Shown here one piece after another: positions 6,473 through 13,799 of a DNA stretch of 18,013 bases; the first letter of the stretch is position 1, and the number at the start of each line of letters is the position of its first letter. The stretch lies in the NCBI GenBank assembly GCA_947254595.1, contig CAMYED010000018.1:1-18013 (forward strand), given 5' to 3'. Made by a program: the position numbers and the translations under genes. The DNA comes from an uncultured Gardnerella sp. GTDB taxonomy: Bacteria > Actinomycetota > Actinomycetes > Actinomycetales > Bifidobacteriaceae. The notes beneath the pieces are model-generated. The model made no database searches and was not told the DNA's origin. It saw nothing but the letters and a program-made list of their open reading frames with translations.

Positions 6473-6712
6473 GGGACAACCTCCTACTTTTGTTCTTCTT
6501 AAAATATGCGTGCTGTTTAGGTATCTGCATGATGCGATGACACACGACATGCCCGGCTTTCTGTGATACAGAATACGTTGGACATTTTAGCGTTATTTGC
6601 ACACGTTTGCATGTACTTTTAGCACAAAACTTTTTTTCGTTTACTTTGAATTATTTAATTATATTTAATTTTGCGAGATTCTATTTAATTTTGTGAGATT
6701 TTACTAAATTTT
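6473..6712 (-). promoter_or_regulatory. whiA leader and rapZ-whiA intergenic region
   Basis: Non-coding, 240 bases. On the minus strand it begins with a tandem repeat after rapZ, continues through AT-rich sequence, and ends with the AGGAGG ribosome binding site (6484-6479) for the whiA TTG start. A GACAC word at 6539-6543 (plus strand) matches the core motif reported for Streptomyces WhiA binding; a five-base match alone is weak. No clear -10/-35 pair was found. Confidence 0.4.
6662..6700. repeat. 19-bp tandem repeat after rapZ
   Basis: tatttaattttgcgagatt (6662-6680) and tatttaattttgtgagatt (6682-6700) differ by one base (period 20). They begin 12 bases beyond the rapZ stop codon on the minus strand. 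Further tatttaatt-like pieces continue towards 6650. Confidence 0.85.
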
Positions 6713-7738
6713 TTACGATCTTCGCTGAAGTTCTCGCGCAGAAACTGTAACTTGTAGTCCGTTAAGTCTTAAGCGTCTAGCAAGTTCAATGCTAACAGCT
6801 ACTGAACGATGCTGGCCACCAGTGCAACCAACAGCAATTGTTACGTAATGCTTATCTTCTTTAGCAAATCCGTCGATAGCAGTAAGCAGCGCCTTTTCGT
6901 AAGAGTCCAAAAAAGCGACTGCTGCAGGATTAGAAAGAACGTAATCGCTTACCGCCTTGTCTTTTCCGGTTAAATCGCGTAGTTCTGGAACCCAGAACGG
7001 GTTAGGCAAAAAGCGCATATCTACTACAAAATCAGCATCCATCGGCATACCGTACTTGAATCCAAAGCTGAAAATGTGAACAGCAACTGTTGAAGATCCT
7101 TTTCCAAGCAGATTTTCATAAAGTTTTGTTGAAAGCTGGTGAATACTCAAAGTTGAGGTATCGATAATAATATCCGCGCAATCTTTTAGGTGCCCAAGCA
7201 GTTCGCGTTCTTCTAAAATTCCGTCAATAAGCCTGCCTCCGCGCTGCAAAGGATGAGGCCTCCGCACGGATTCGTATCGTTTAATAAGCACAGAGTCTGA
7301 AGCGTCTAAGAATAAAATGCGCGTTTTTACGCCGAGCTCGTCAATATGTGCAAGAACCGCAAATAGGTCGTCGAAGTATCCTCGCGAGCGCACGTCAATA
7401 ACTGCTGCAAGCTTATGCACTTTTGATCCGGAGGATGTCATCATATCTACCAGGGGGATGAGCAGTTTTGGTGGAAGATTGTCAATAACGTACCAACCCA
7501 TATCTTCCAAAGCATTGGCTGCGTGCGAACGCCCGGCACCGCTCATGCCGGTAATTAGCATAACTTCAAAACCGTCGGTTAATTGCATACTAATTTGCGC
7601 ATCGTCTCTAACTTCGCGCTGCGCACTAAGCTCCTCGCTTTGCGCGTTAATCTTCTCTAGCTGAGTATCATGCTGAACATCACGTTGAACTTCATTTCGC
7701 ACATCATTTCGCACATCATGCTGCTTGCTAGCGCTCAT
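6713..7738 (-). CDS. rapZ: RNase adapter / nucleotide-binding protein RapZ (YvcJ)
   Basis: This is a P-loop ATP/GTP-binding protein of the RapZ/YvcJ family. In E. coli RapZ guides RNase E to the small RNA GlmZ and so tunes glmS; the actinobacterial role is less clear. The 341-residue protein has Walker A GMSGAGRS (64-71), the conserved YVIDNLPP, a Walker-B-like region, the RRPHPL segment, and the C-terminal GCTGGQHRS (304-312). The start is ATG at 7738, with AGGAGG four bases upstream; it overlaps the aroE stop codon as ATGA, so translation is coupled. The longer frame to 7768 has no site. Some 57 residues precede the conserved domain, rich in Asp, Gln, Arg and Val with a DVRND/DVRNE repeat; most family members (about 285-300 residues) lack this. 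Confidence 0.94.
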   Translation of the reverse strand: MSASKQHDVRNDVRNEVQRDVQHDTQLEKINAQSEELSAQREVRDDAQISMQLTDGFEVMLITGMSGAGRSHAANALEDMGWYVIDNLPPKLLIPLVDMMTSSGSKVHKLAAVIDVRSRGYFDDLFAVLAHIDELGVKTRILFLDASDSVLIKRYESVRRPHPLQRGGRLIDGILEERELLGHLKDCADIIIDTSTLSIHQLSTKLYENLLGKGSSTVAVHIFSFGFKYGMPMDADFVVDMRFLPNPFWVPELRDLTGKDKAVSDYVLSNPAAVAFLDSYEKALLTAIDGFAKEDKHYVTIAVGCTGGQHRSVAVSIELARRLRLNGLQVTVSARELQRRS

Positions 7739-8898
7739 AATGCCTCCTGTAATGCTTTTCGCATGCAATCAATTAAATCTTTAGGATCTTTAGAATTATC
7801 GTAATCTGTAGCCTTGTCAGAATAATTCTCCGCACTATTCTCCGCACTATTCTCAAAATTTTCTTTAGAATTTCTGTATTCAAACGTCATAAGCTTTACT
7901 TGCTCTAAAGCTTGATACAAAAGCATTTCTTCGCCGCCAATCCCCAATCCGTATTGCCTCCACGCGCTAAGAAGCATGCTTGGGCGAGGATCGTACACTA
8001 CGTCAAGCAGTGTTCCTAGGCTTTTTACGCGCCTATTTTTGCAGTATGCTTTTAGTGCTATTGCCAAGCCGTCTGCAACGTGCGCAGGAACGGTGCTTAT
8101 TACAATATCTGCTTCTGCAATTGCGCGAATTGCGTCTAAGGAACTTAAAGATTGCAAAATGAGAGATTCGTCACATTTTAATATTTCTTCGCTAATTGTT
8201 GGAAACTCAATCCCTATAACCGATTCGTGATTTGCGTCAGTTTCATTGCTTTTCTTTTCGTTACTTTCAGTTTCGCCACTTTCATTTTCGCTACTTTCGA
8301 AGCACGGCTCTATGCTTCTGCTATTTGGAGAATCAGCGCAATACGCGCGCAGAAGATTATTAAAACGTTCAACACCTTTTACGCTACCGTCACTTTCAGT
8401 TCTAGCAACAACTTGTACCTGCTCAAGTTTTGAGGCTTGCGCAATTTCTATAAGCGCCGCCATTGCTGAGGATGCAGTGTTGCCGCTGCCAATAATAACA
8501 GCTTTTTTTACGCCGGTTATGCTCTCGTGCAAAGCCTGAATAAAAGCCATAATTATGCCGCTTACGTCCGTGTTGCACAGTTCAATTTGTGAAGGCGAAG
8601 CAGTTGCAGGATTGCTGGTAAAAATCGCTGTGTTTGCTACGTTAAGCACTTTAGACCAGTAGTCGCAAGGAGTGCCGAGTTTCATTACGGTTTTTTTAAG
8701 CGGCATTGTAAGGCTTAAGCCTTTCCAAGAATCGTCAAGATTAGATATAAAATCAGCTAGCTCAGCTTCGCTTACCTTTTCTTTGCTATATTGCCAATTT
8801 GTAAGACCTAAAGCTTTATAAGCTGCGTTGTGCAATACGGGAGACAGCGAATGTGAAATAGGATCTCCTAAAACTGCGCAATTATATATTTTTGGCAT
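7735..8898 (-). CDS. aroE: Shikimate dehydrogenase with extra low-complexity segments
   Basis: AroE reduces 3-dehydroshikimate to shikimate with NADPH in chorismate synthesis. Visible motifs are the shikimate site SHSLSPVLHN, catalytic Lys in LTMPLKK, CNTDVSG with the catalytic Asp, the dinucleotide-binding GSGNTASSA (family GxGGxxxA; one Gly is Asn), and GGEEMLLYQALEQ. At 387 residues it is about 100 longer than usual. The excess lies in a Ser/Glu/Asn-rich insert between the two halves of the nucleotide domain and in a C-terminal tail containing NSAENSAEN, encoded by a 12-bp tandem repeat. The start is ATG at 8898, five bases after GAGGAG; the upstream GTG (8904) overlaps that site. The gap to priA is nine bases and the gene overlaps rapZ by four, so the three form one operon. 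Confidence 0.9.
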   Translation of the reverse strand: MPKIYNCAVLGDPISHSLSPVLHNAAYKALGLTNWQYSKEKVSEAELADFISNLDDSWKGLSLTMPLKKTVMKLGTPCDYWSKVLNVANTAIFTSNPATASPSQIELCNTDVSGIIMAFIQALHESITGVKKAVIIGSGNTASSAMAALIEIAQASKLEQVQVVARTESDGSVKGVERFNNLLRAYCADSPNSRSIEPCFESSENESGETESNEKKSNETDANHESVIGIEFPTISEEILKCDESLILQSLSSLDAIRAIAEADIVISTVPAHVADGLAIALKAYCKNRRVKSLGTLLDVVYDPRPSMLLSAWRQYGLGIGGEEMLLYQALEQVKLMTFEYRNSKENFENSAENSAENYSDKATDYDNSKDPKDLIDCMRKALQEAL

Positions 8899-8907
8899 AA
8901 TCACTCC

Positions 8908-11343
8908 TCAGTACGCTAATAAATCTTTTGGATCAACGCAAAAACGCAGTTCTCCTGCAGCACGAGTTGCTACGTGATGCGCAATTTGTATTCGCAAATT
9001 GTCTACTAATTCCTGCCTATTAAAAAGCGGAACTTTTAGAACTGCTTTTACTCGGTCGTCTAATTCGTCAAAATGCTGGTAATGATCCGTAACAGGCGGA
9101 TGCATTGGCACAATTCCCAATAGCTGCGGGATTATAGTATTTTGAGTATTTTTATTAGATTGATTTTGAGCAGATTGCGTAGATTGCGTATTTTGAGCAG
9201 ACTTAGCAGATTGATTTTCCGCAATTGCACCAATATTACGCAAAGTTTGCATTACAGCATCACGCGCACCCCACACGCATGCTGCGGTTACGCAAGGCGG
9301 CAAAACGGCTTGCTTTCTTTCCAAAATCTCACTGCAAGAAACTTGCGTAGTATCCCACAAAGTAAGCGCTCTAGCCAAAGCCGTGTAGGTTTCGCCAATT
9401 ATAAGAACGCTTCCGCCGCGAGTTCTAGGCGCACACAAGCTTGCAGCTTTCATCCACGAAGTAAGAGTATCAATTCGAGAATCAATACCCGACGCGTACA
9501 AGCTAACCCAAGTGTCAAGTATTGCAACAACCCCATATTCTCCACTGTAACTTGCGTTTTGAGATTGAACGCGAGGCTCAGCCCCAGGAGTTGCAACTAC
9601 GATTACAGGCTTATTTTCAATGCACTCAATAATCCCATTCGGCTGATGCGGCGAAGAAAGCAAAATAGGCACGTTGCGAAATAGTTTCGCTAATTCTTCA
9701 GCAGTTCCGGCAGCACCAACCCGTATAACGCGCATATTATTGCCACCACAATTATTGCAAGACCAATTTATTGCGCTAGCTCCACACCATAAGCAGCGAA
9801 TATTATTATTACCTAAACTAACATCTAATGGGCCAGTGCACCTTTTACAGCGAGCCTGTTGTCGGCACGAAGAACACACTGCCGACTGCGTAATACCATC
9901 TTTAGGAATAGACAAAAGCACCGGCACACCTTCGCCTAAAGCCTCATTAATTGCTCTTACTGCGGTATGTGGTATGCGAGCGCCAACACTAGGATCAGCT
10001 AGTTTCAATAAGGCTTCACGATTAAGCCAGCGAACCCACGGAACTATTTTTTCGCGCATTTCCTTGCGCACAGTTACAGGAACACTACTTCCGCTCACGT
10101 CTTTCGCAACTTCAGCATTGTAAGAATCCGAAGAAGAATCAGAAAAAGAAGAATACGAATCGACTTCACTTTGGCTTAAAGCGCTTCTGGAATACGACAT
10201 TGCAACAAATACGCCACCGTGCTTTTTTGCGCGAAGCCGCATAACTCCGCGAGCTTGAGCGTAAGGCATCATGCCGTCTGCATACTGGTATGCAGTATCT
10301 TCAACAATAGCGAATAAAGCATTCCCTTCAACCGGAGCATACATTGCAGCGCGAGTTCCAAGAACGCAAGGAACTATTCCAGAAGCTACAGCCCTCCAAG
10401 CGCGGTAACGGTCTGCAGGAGCGTCCGCAGCGCAAAGTCGCGCAACGTCTCCGTCAAAACCGCCGGCAGAAAAACCACGGTGATTTTCACTAACGCGCTT
10501 ATAAGGCTTTAATCCATACGCCATAAGCGCTCGCATAACGTCGTTTACTTCACGAAGCGTTGGTAAAACCGCAACGGCCTGTTTTCCTTCGCTTACTGCC
10601 ATTACAATCATCCAAGCTAAATCTTGCGCAAGTCTTTGAGAGCCAGCAAGAGCGTCTAAAACAAAAGATTCGGAATAGTTATTTTCGCTATTAGCCTTCT
10701 TGATTAACGCGCTATATAATTTATCCGCGTTTTCGTAAGAAGCGATCATTCTTTCGTAAGTAGCGTATTTAGAATCAGCTTCATTATTATTTTTATTAGC
10801 ACTGGAATCAGCATTGGCATTGTTATTTTTACTGACATTATTATAGCCTACTAAGCGCTTTTTAAGATTTGCTCGCCAGCTTTTTCTTCTCTGCAAACGT
10901 ATACTATCAAAAACTTCCTCATTCTCAACTCTGGCCACTCGTTGAGGAACTGCAAGGCGCAAAATATTTGCGCTAGTACCCCCATAAGCTTTAGCAATAG
11001 CGTCAATATCGTCGCGCAAAGATTTAGAAAGCAGAACATCCGACGGAAGTACTCGCTCTAAAAATCGCAAAGCAGAATCAGGAGTATCACTTTTAGAAGA
11101 ACGAGACCAAATAACGCCTGTAAGCCTTTGCGCGCCAAAACGTACGCGCACAAAAGCGCCCGGCTGAGCCAACTCATCTTGATCTTGCGATACTAAATAG
11201 TCAAACGTGCGACCTAAATGCGAAGCTTGAACGTCGAGCATTACGTGAGCGATAGAACATTCATTGGCAGGAACGCGCGAAACAGCATTGCGCTTACGTT
11301 TTGTTTTGCGCGCGAATCCGTCCAAAGAAGGTTGTTCTGCCAT
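8908..11343 (-). CDS. priA: Primosomal protein N' (PriA), helicase-inactive actinobacterial type
   Basis: PriA is the replication-restart initiator that recognises stalled forks and loads the primosome. The 811-residue protein has the N-terminal 3'-DNA-binding domain (about 31-135: FDYLV, GAFVRVRFG) and the zinc-binding domain with eight cysteines in four CxxC pairs (490/493, 499/502, 517/520, 529/532), plus GTAEELAKLF. The helicase core is degraded: where GxTGSGKTE is expected one reads LAGSQRLAQ (about 232-240), and the DEEH box is replaced by VEDTAYQYA (347-355). The actinobacterial PriA family is known to lack helicase motifs, so this is not a local mutation. Asn-rich (about 168-192), Ser-rich (396-408) and Gln/Asn/Ser-rich (709-736) inserts are unusual. 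The start is ATG at 11343, without a strong ribosome site. Confidence 0.92.
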   Translation of the reverse strand: MAEQPSLDGFARKTKRKRNAVSRVPANECSIAHVMLDVQASHLGRTFDYLVSQDQDELAQPGAFVRVRFGAQRLTGVIWSRSSKSDTPDSALRFLERVLPSDVLLSKSLRDDIDAIAKAYGGTSANILRLAVPQRVARVENEEVFDSIRLQRRKSWRANLKKRLVGYNNVSKNNNANADSSANKNNNEADSKYATYERMIASYENADKLYSALIKKANSENNYSESFVLDALAGSQRLAQDLAWMIVMAVSEGKQAVAVLPTLREVNDVMRALMAYGLKPYKRVSENHRGFSAGGFDGDVARLCAADAPADRYRAWRAVASGIVPCVLGTRAAMYAPVEGNALFAIVEDTAYQYADGMMPYAQARGVMRLRAKKHGGVFVAMSYSRSALSQSEVDSYSSFSDSSSDSYNAEVAKDVSGSSVPVTVRKEMREKIVPWVRWLNREALLKLADPSVGARIPHTAVRAINEALGEGVPVLLSIPKDGITQSAVCSSCRQQARCKRCTGPLDVSLGNNNIRCLWCGASAINWSCNNCGGNNMRVIRVGAAGTAEELAKLFRNVPILLSSPHQPNGIIECIENKPVIVVATPGAEPRVQSQNASYSGEYGVVAILDTWVSLYASGIDSRIDTLTSWMKAASLCAPRTRGGSVLIIGETYTALARALTLWDTTQVSCSEILERKQAVLPPCVTAACVWGARDAVMQTLRNIGAIAENQSAKSAQNTQSTQSAQNQSNKNTQNTIIPQLLGIVPMHPPVTDHYQHFDELDDRVKAVLKVPLFNRQELVDNLRIQIAHHVATRAAGELRFCVDPKDLLAY

Positions 11344-11346
11344 TTT

Positions 11347-11390
11347 TAGCTTCTACTTACTAGCTTCTACTTTTAGCTCATACTTTTTAA
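11347..11390. repeat. Degenerate 14-bp repeats between metK and priA
   Basis: tagcttctactt occurs at 11347-11358 and 11361-11372; a looser third copy (tagctcatacttt) follows at 11374. They fill most of the 70-base gap between metK and priA, including the place where a priA ribosome binding site should be. Confidence 0.7.
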
Positions 11391-11413
11391 CTTTTTAGAT
11401 TCTAAATTAGATT

Positions 11414-12634
11414 CTACTTAAGATTTAACGCTTTACGAAGCTGCTCAGTGCGATTCGTTTCTTCCCAAGGGAAAATAACATCCGTGCGGCCAAAATGTCC
11501 GTACGCGGCTGTTGGCGCATAAATTGGACGCAGCAAATCAAGCTCGTCAATAATAGCCGCCGGACGCAAATCGAACACTTCACGCACAGCACTCGCAATA
11601 TCTGCGCGAGTAATGCCATCAGCTTCAGTTCCAAAAGTCTCGACATTTACGCTTACAGGATCCGCAACGCCAATAGCGTACGCAACTTGCACTTCTGCCC
11701 TATGAGCAAGACCAGCCGCAACAATATTTTTCGCAACCCAGCGAGCAGCATAAGCCGCAGAACGATCCACCTTACTAGGATCTTTACCAGAAAATGCGCC
11801 GCCGCCATGATGAGCCGCACCACCGTAAGTGTCAACAATAATTTTGCGCCCCGTTAAACCAGAATCAGCAGCAGGACCACCCAAAACGAAGGAGCCGGTA
11901 GGATTCACGAGTATGCGGTAAGAATCGTGAGCAACACGTTCAGCAAGAACATCGTCCAGCACAGGCTTAACAACATGCTCAACAAGCTGAGCTTGCAGCC
12001 AATCGCGAGACACATCAGGATCATGCTGAGTAGAAATAAGAACAGTGTCTACACGCTGAGGCACACCTTTAGAATCGTACTCAATAGTAACCTGCGTTTT
12101 ACCATCTGGACGCAAATGCGCAACCGTACCGTCTTTTCTAACCTGCGCAAGCTTTTGCGCCAAACGGTGAGCAAGATAAATTGGTAGCGGCATTAAAGTG
12201 TCTGTTTCGTCACTAGCGTAACCGAACATAACGCCTTGGTCTCCAGCGCCTTGAGCTGCGTATCGCTCCTCGCGCGAAGCTTTACTTTCGTGAACCGAAT
12301 CCAAACGAGAAACACCCTGATTAATTTCGTCACTTTGCTCAGTAAGAGAAACCATAACACCGCAAGAATCAGCGTCAAGACCAATAGTTGAACTCGTATA
12401 CCCAACTTTGCGAACAACAGAACGCACGATCCCAGGAATATCCGTATAAACTTCGCCGCGCACTTCGCCAAAAACAACGAACTGGCCTACGGAAGCACAC
12501 ACTTCTACAGCAACATGAGAGCGAGAATCCTGACGAAGCATATCGTCCAAAATAGCGTCAGCAATCTGATCGCAGAGCTTATCCGGATGCCCTTCAGTAA
12601 CAGATTCTGCAGAAATCAGCTTACGTTCTTCCAA
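11414..12634 (-). CDS. metK: S-adenosylmethionine synthetase
   Basis: MetK makes S-adenosylmethionine from methionine and ATP; it is a cytoplasmic tetramer in the family. The 406-residue protein shows the N-terminal ATP-site TEGHPDKLCDQIAD (about 13-26), the first signature GAGDQGVMFGYA (129-140), and the second signature GGAAHHGGGAFSGKD (271-285), with the mobile loop region around 100-115. The start is TTG at 12634, just after GGGGGAG; it gives the expected N-terminus (xEERKLISAESVTEGHP). Spacing is short, but no ATG lies in frame nearby. It follows the rpoZ terminator, so it needs its own promoter, which I could not pin down. The 57 bases available leave no room for a SAM riboswitch. The coaBC gene that precedes metK in mycobacteria is absent. 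priA follows at 70 bases. Confidence 0.95.
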   Translation of the reverse strand: MEERKLISAESVTEGHPDKLCDQIADAILDDMLRQDSRSHVAVEVCASVGQFVVFGEVRGEVYTDIPGIVRSVVRKVGYTSSTIGLDADSCGVMVSLTEQSDEINQGVSRLDSVHESKASREERYAAQGAGDQGVMFGYASDETDTLMPLPIYLAHRLAQKLAQVRKDGTVAHLRPDGKTQVTIEYDSKGVPQRVDTVLISTQHDPDVSRDWLQAQLVEHVVKPVLDDVLAERVAHDSYRILVNPTGSFVLGGPAADSGLTGRKIIVDTYGGAAHHGGGAFSGKDPSKVDRSAAYAARWVAKNIVAAGLAHRAEVQVAYAIGVADPVSVNVETFGTEADGITRADIASAVREVFDLRPAAIIDELDLLRPIYAPTAAYGHFGRTDVIFPWEETNRTEQLRKALNLK

Positions 12635-12660
12635 ATCTCCCCCAATCTAGGTCAGCAAAA

Positions 12661-12686
12661 ACATGTAAAGCGAACATGTAAAGCGA
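12661..12686. repeat. 13-bp perfect tandem repeat upstream of metK
   Basis: acatgtaaagcga occurs twice in succession (12661-12673 and 12674-12686), between the rpoZ terminator and the metK start. On the minus strand each copy contains TTTACA, which resembles a -35 box, but no -10 box follows at the right distance. Confidence 0.85.
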
Positions 12687-12731
12687 AAAAACGCAGTCGC
12701 ACATCTATTTAGCACAGATGACACGACTGCG
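12686..12731 (-). terminator. Rho-independent terminator after rpoZ
   Basis: On the minus strand CGCAGTCG (12731-12724) pairs with CGACTGCG (12699-12692), with an inner CATCT/AGATG pairing and a small bulge. A run of six T's (12691-12686) follows. It begins 36 bases after the rpoZ stop codon and closes the carB-pyrF-gmk-rpoZ unit. Confidence 0.9.
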
Positions 12732-12766
12732 ATTACACGTATAAAGACTTTAAAGCAATAAAGTAA

Positions 12767-13051
12767 TTAATTGCCTTCGCTTAAATCGTCCTCACCAAGC
12801 GTTTCTTCCAGCAAGCCCTCGTTAATCTCACGAAAAGCAATAGACAAAGGCTTTTCTTGATTTTTATACTCAACTAGTGGGCCAACATTTTGCAGCAAAC
12901 CTTCATTAAGCTGAGTGAAATAAGCATTAATTTGACGTGCTCGTTTTGCAGCAAATAAGGCAAGCGCATACTTGGAATCCGCATGTTGCATTAAGTCATC
13001 AATTGGTGGATTCGCAAGACCCGTAGGTGTTGGCTGAGTGCCTAATGCCAT
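12767..13051 (-). CDS. rpoZ: RNA polymerase omega subunit
   Basis: Omega is the small subunit that helps fold and hold the beta' subunit in RNA polymerase. The 94-residue protein has the N-terminal GLANPPIDDLM and the core DSKYALALFAAKRARQIN (about 26-43), followed by a conserved KPLSIAFREINEGLL and an acidic tail. The start is ATG at 13051: the sequence GGAG lies six to seven bases upstream, while the longer frame's TTG at 13063 is itself part of that ribosome-site region. It follows gmk at 114 bases, has a candidate -10 box of its own, and is followed by a strong terminator. The gmk-rpoZ order is conserved in actinobacteria. Confidence 0.95.
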   Translation of the reverse strand: MALGTQPTPTGLANPPIDDLMQHADSKYALALFAAKRARQINAYFTQLNEGLLQNVGPLVEYKNQEKPLSIAFREINEGLLEETLGEDDLSEGN

Positions 13052-13096
13052 AATATTCTCCAAATTCCATGGTGCTACAATAGTTCCAAAATGACT

Positions 13097-13102
13097 ATTA
13101 TA
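13097..13102 (-). promoter_or_regulatory. Candidate rpoZ promoter (-10 box)
   Basis: A perfect TATAAT on the minus strand (13102-13097) lies 46 bases before the rpoZ ATG. No good -35 is found (TTAAGC at 18 bases matches three of six). It suggests rpoZ can be transcribed apart from gmk. Confidence 0.45.
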
Positions 13103-13119
13103 GGCTATTGATTGGATAT

Positions 13120-13170
13120 TGCTTAAGTTTCACTTATATCGTTATTTATACTGCTTAAGTTTCACTTATA
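13120..13170. repeat. 19-bp direct repeat between gmk and rpoZ
   Basis: tgcttaagtttcacttata occurs exactly at 13120-13138 and 13152-13170, 32 bases apart (about three helical turns). The second copy covers the gmk stop codon (13166-13168). Each copy contains a TAAG/CTTA inverted pair around TGAAA and a CTTAAG palindrome. It lies directly upstream of the candidate rpoZ -10 box. Confidence 0.85.
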
Positions 13171-13783
13171 AGTCGTATTCGCGGGCAATAACATTCCAAA
13201 GTTCATTCGCAGCACGCTCAGCATTGTCGTTCACAATAACAACATCAAATTCTTTCGCAGCAGCAATCTCAACTTTTGCAGTTTCCAAACGTTTTGCCTG
13301 CTGCTCAGGAGTTTCAGTTCCACGACCAATAAGACGACGCTTAAGCTCCTCAAAACTTGGAGGAGCAATAAACACGTAAACAACTTCCAAACCTAATTTC
13401 GAAGCCTGCTGCTTTACTCGGCGAGCACCCTGCAAATCAATTTCCAACAAAGTAGGAATATCCTGTTCAAGATGATCGAGAACAGGCTGAAGCAAAGTGC
13501 CATAATGCGCCATTCCATGAACCAGAGCCGTTTCCAAAAATTCACCATTACGCTTACGACGTTCAAACTCTTCTTCATCTAAGAACCAGTAGTGAATGCC
13601 ATTAAACTCATCCGGGCGAGGAGCGCGAGTAGTAGCTGAAACAGACAACCATATATGAGGATGCTTTTCGCGAAGTATACCTTCTACCGTGCCTTTCCCA
13701 GCGGCAGTAGGACCAGTTAATACAATCAAGCGACGCTTAGTCTGCGAAGACTCAGAAGAAGTAGCCTCATCCATGGTAGTCAT
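13166..13783 (-). CDS. gmk: Guanylate kinase
   Basis: Gmk converts GMP and ATP to GDP and ADP. The 205-residue protein has the P-loop GPTAAGKGT (24-32), the GMP-binding segment SVSATTRAPRPDEFNGIHYWF with the following EEFERRKRNGEFLE, and LLEIDLQGARRVKQ, all in order. The start is ATG at 13783, with GAGGGG about six to eight bases upstream; an in-frame ATG three codons later is less well placed. It follows pyrF by 16 bases and is surely co-transcribed with it. In mycobacteria mihF lies between pyrF and gmk; there is no room for it here. Confidence 0.96.
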   Translation of the reverse strand: MTTMDEATSSESSQTKRRLIVLTGPTAAGKGTVEGILREKHPHIWLSVSATTRAPRPDEFNGIHYWFLDEEEFERRKRNGEFLETALVHGMAHYGTLLQPVLDHLEQDIPTLLEIDLQGARRVKQQASKLGLEVVYVFIAPPSFEELKRRLIGRGTETPEQQAKRLETAKVEIAAAKEFDVVIVNDNAERAANELWNVIAREYDL

Positions 13784-13799
13784 TTCTTTCCCCTCTCAC

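Noticed and set aside
12635..12690. SAM riboswitch before metK
   Set aside because: Only about 55 bases lie between the rpoZ terminator and the start codon, filled by a tandem repeat; there is no room for the conserved fold.
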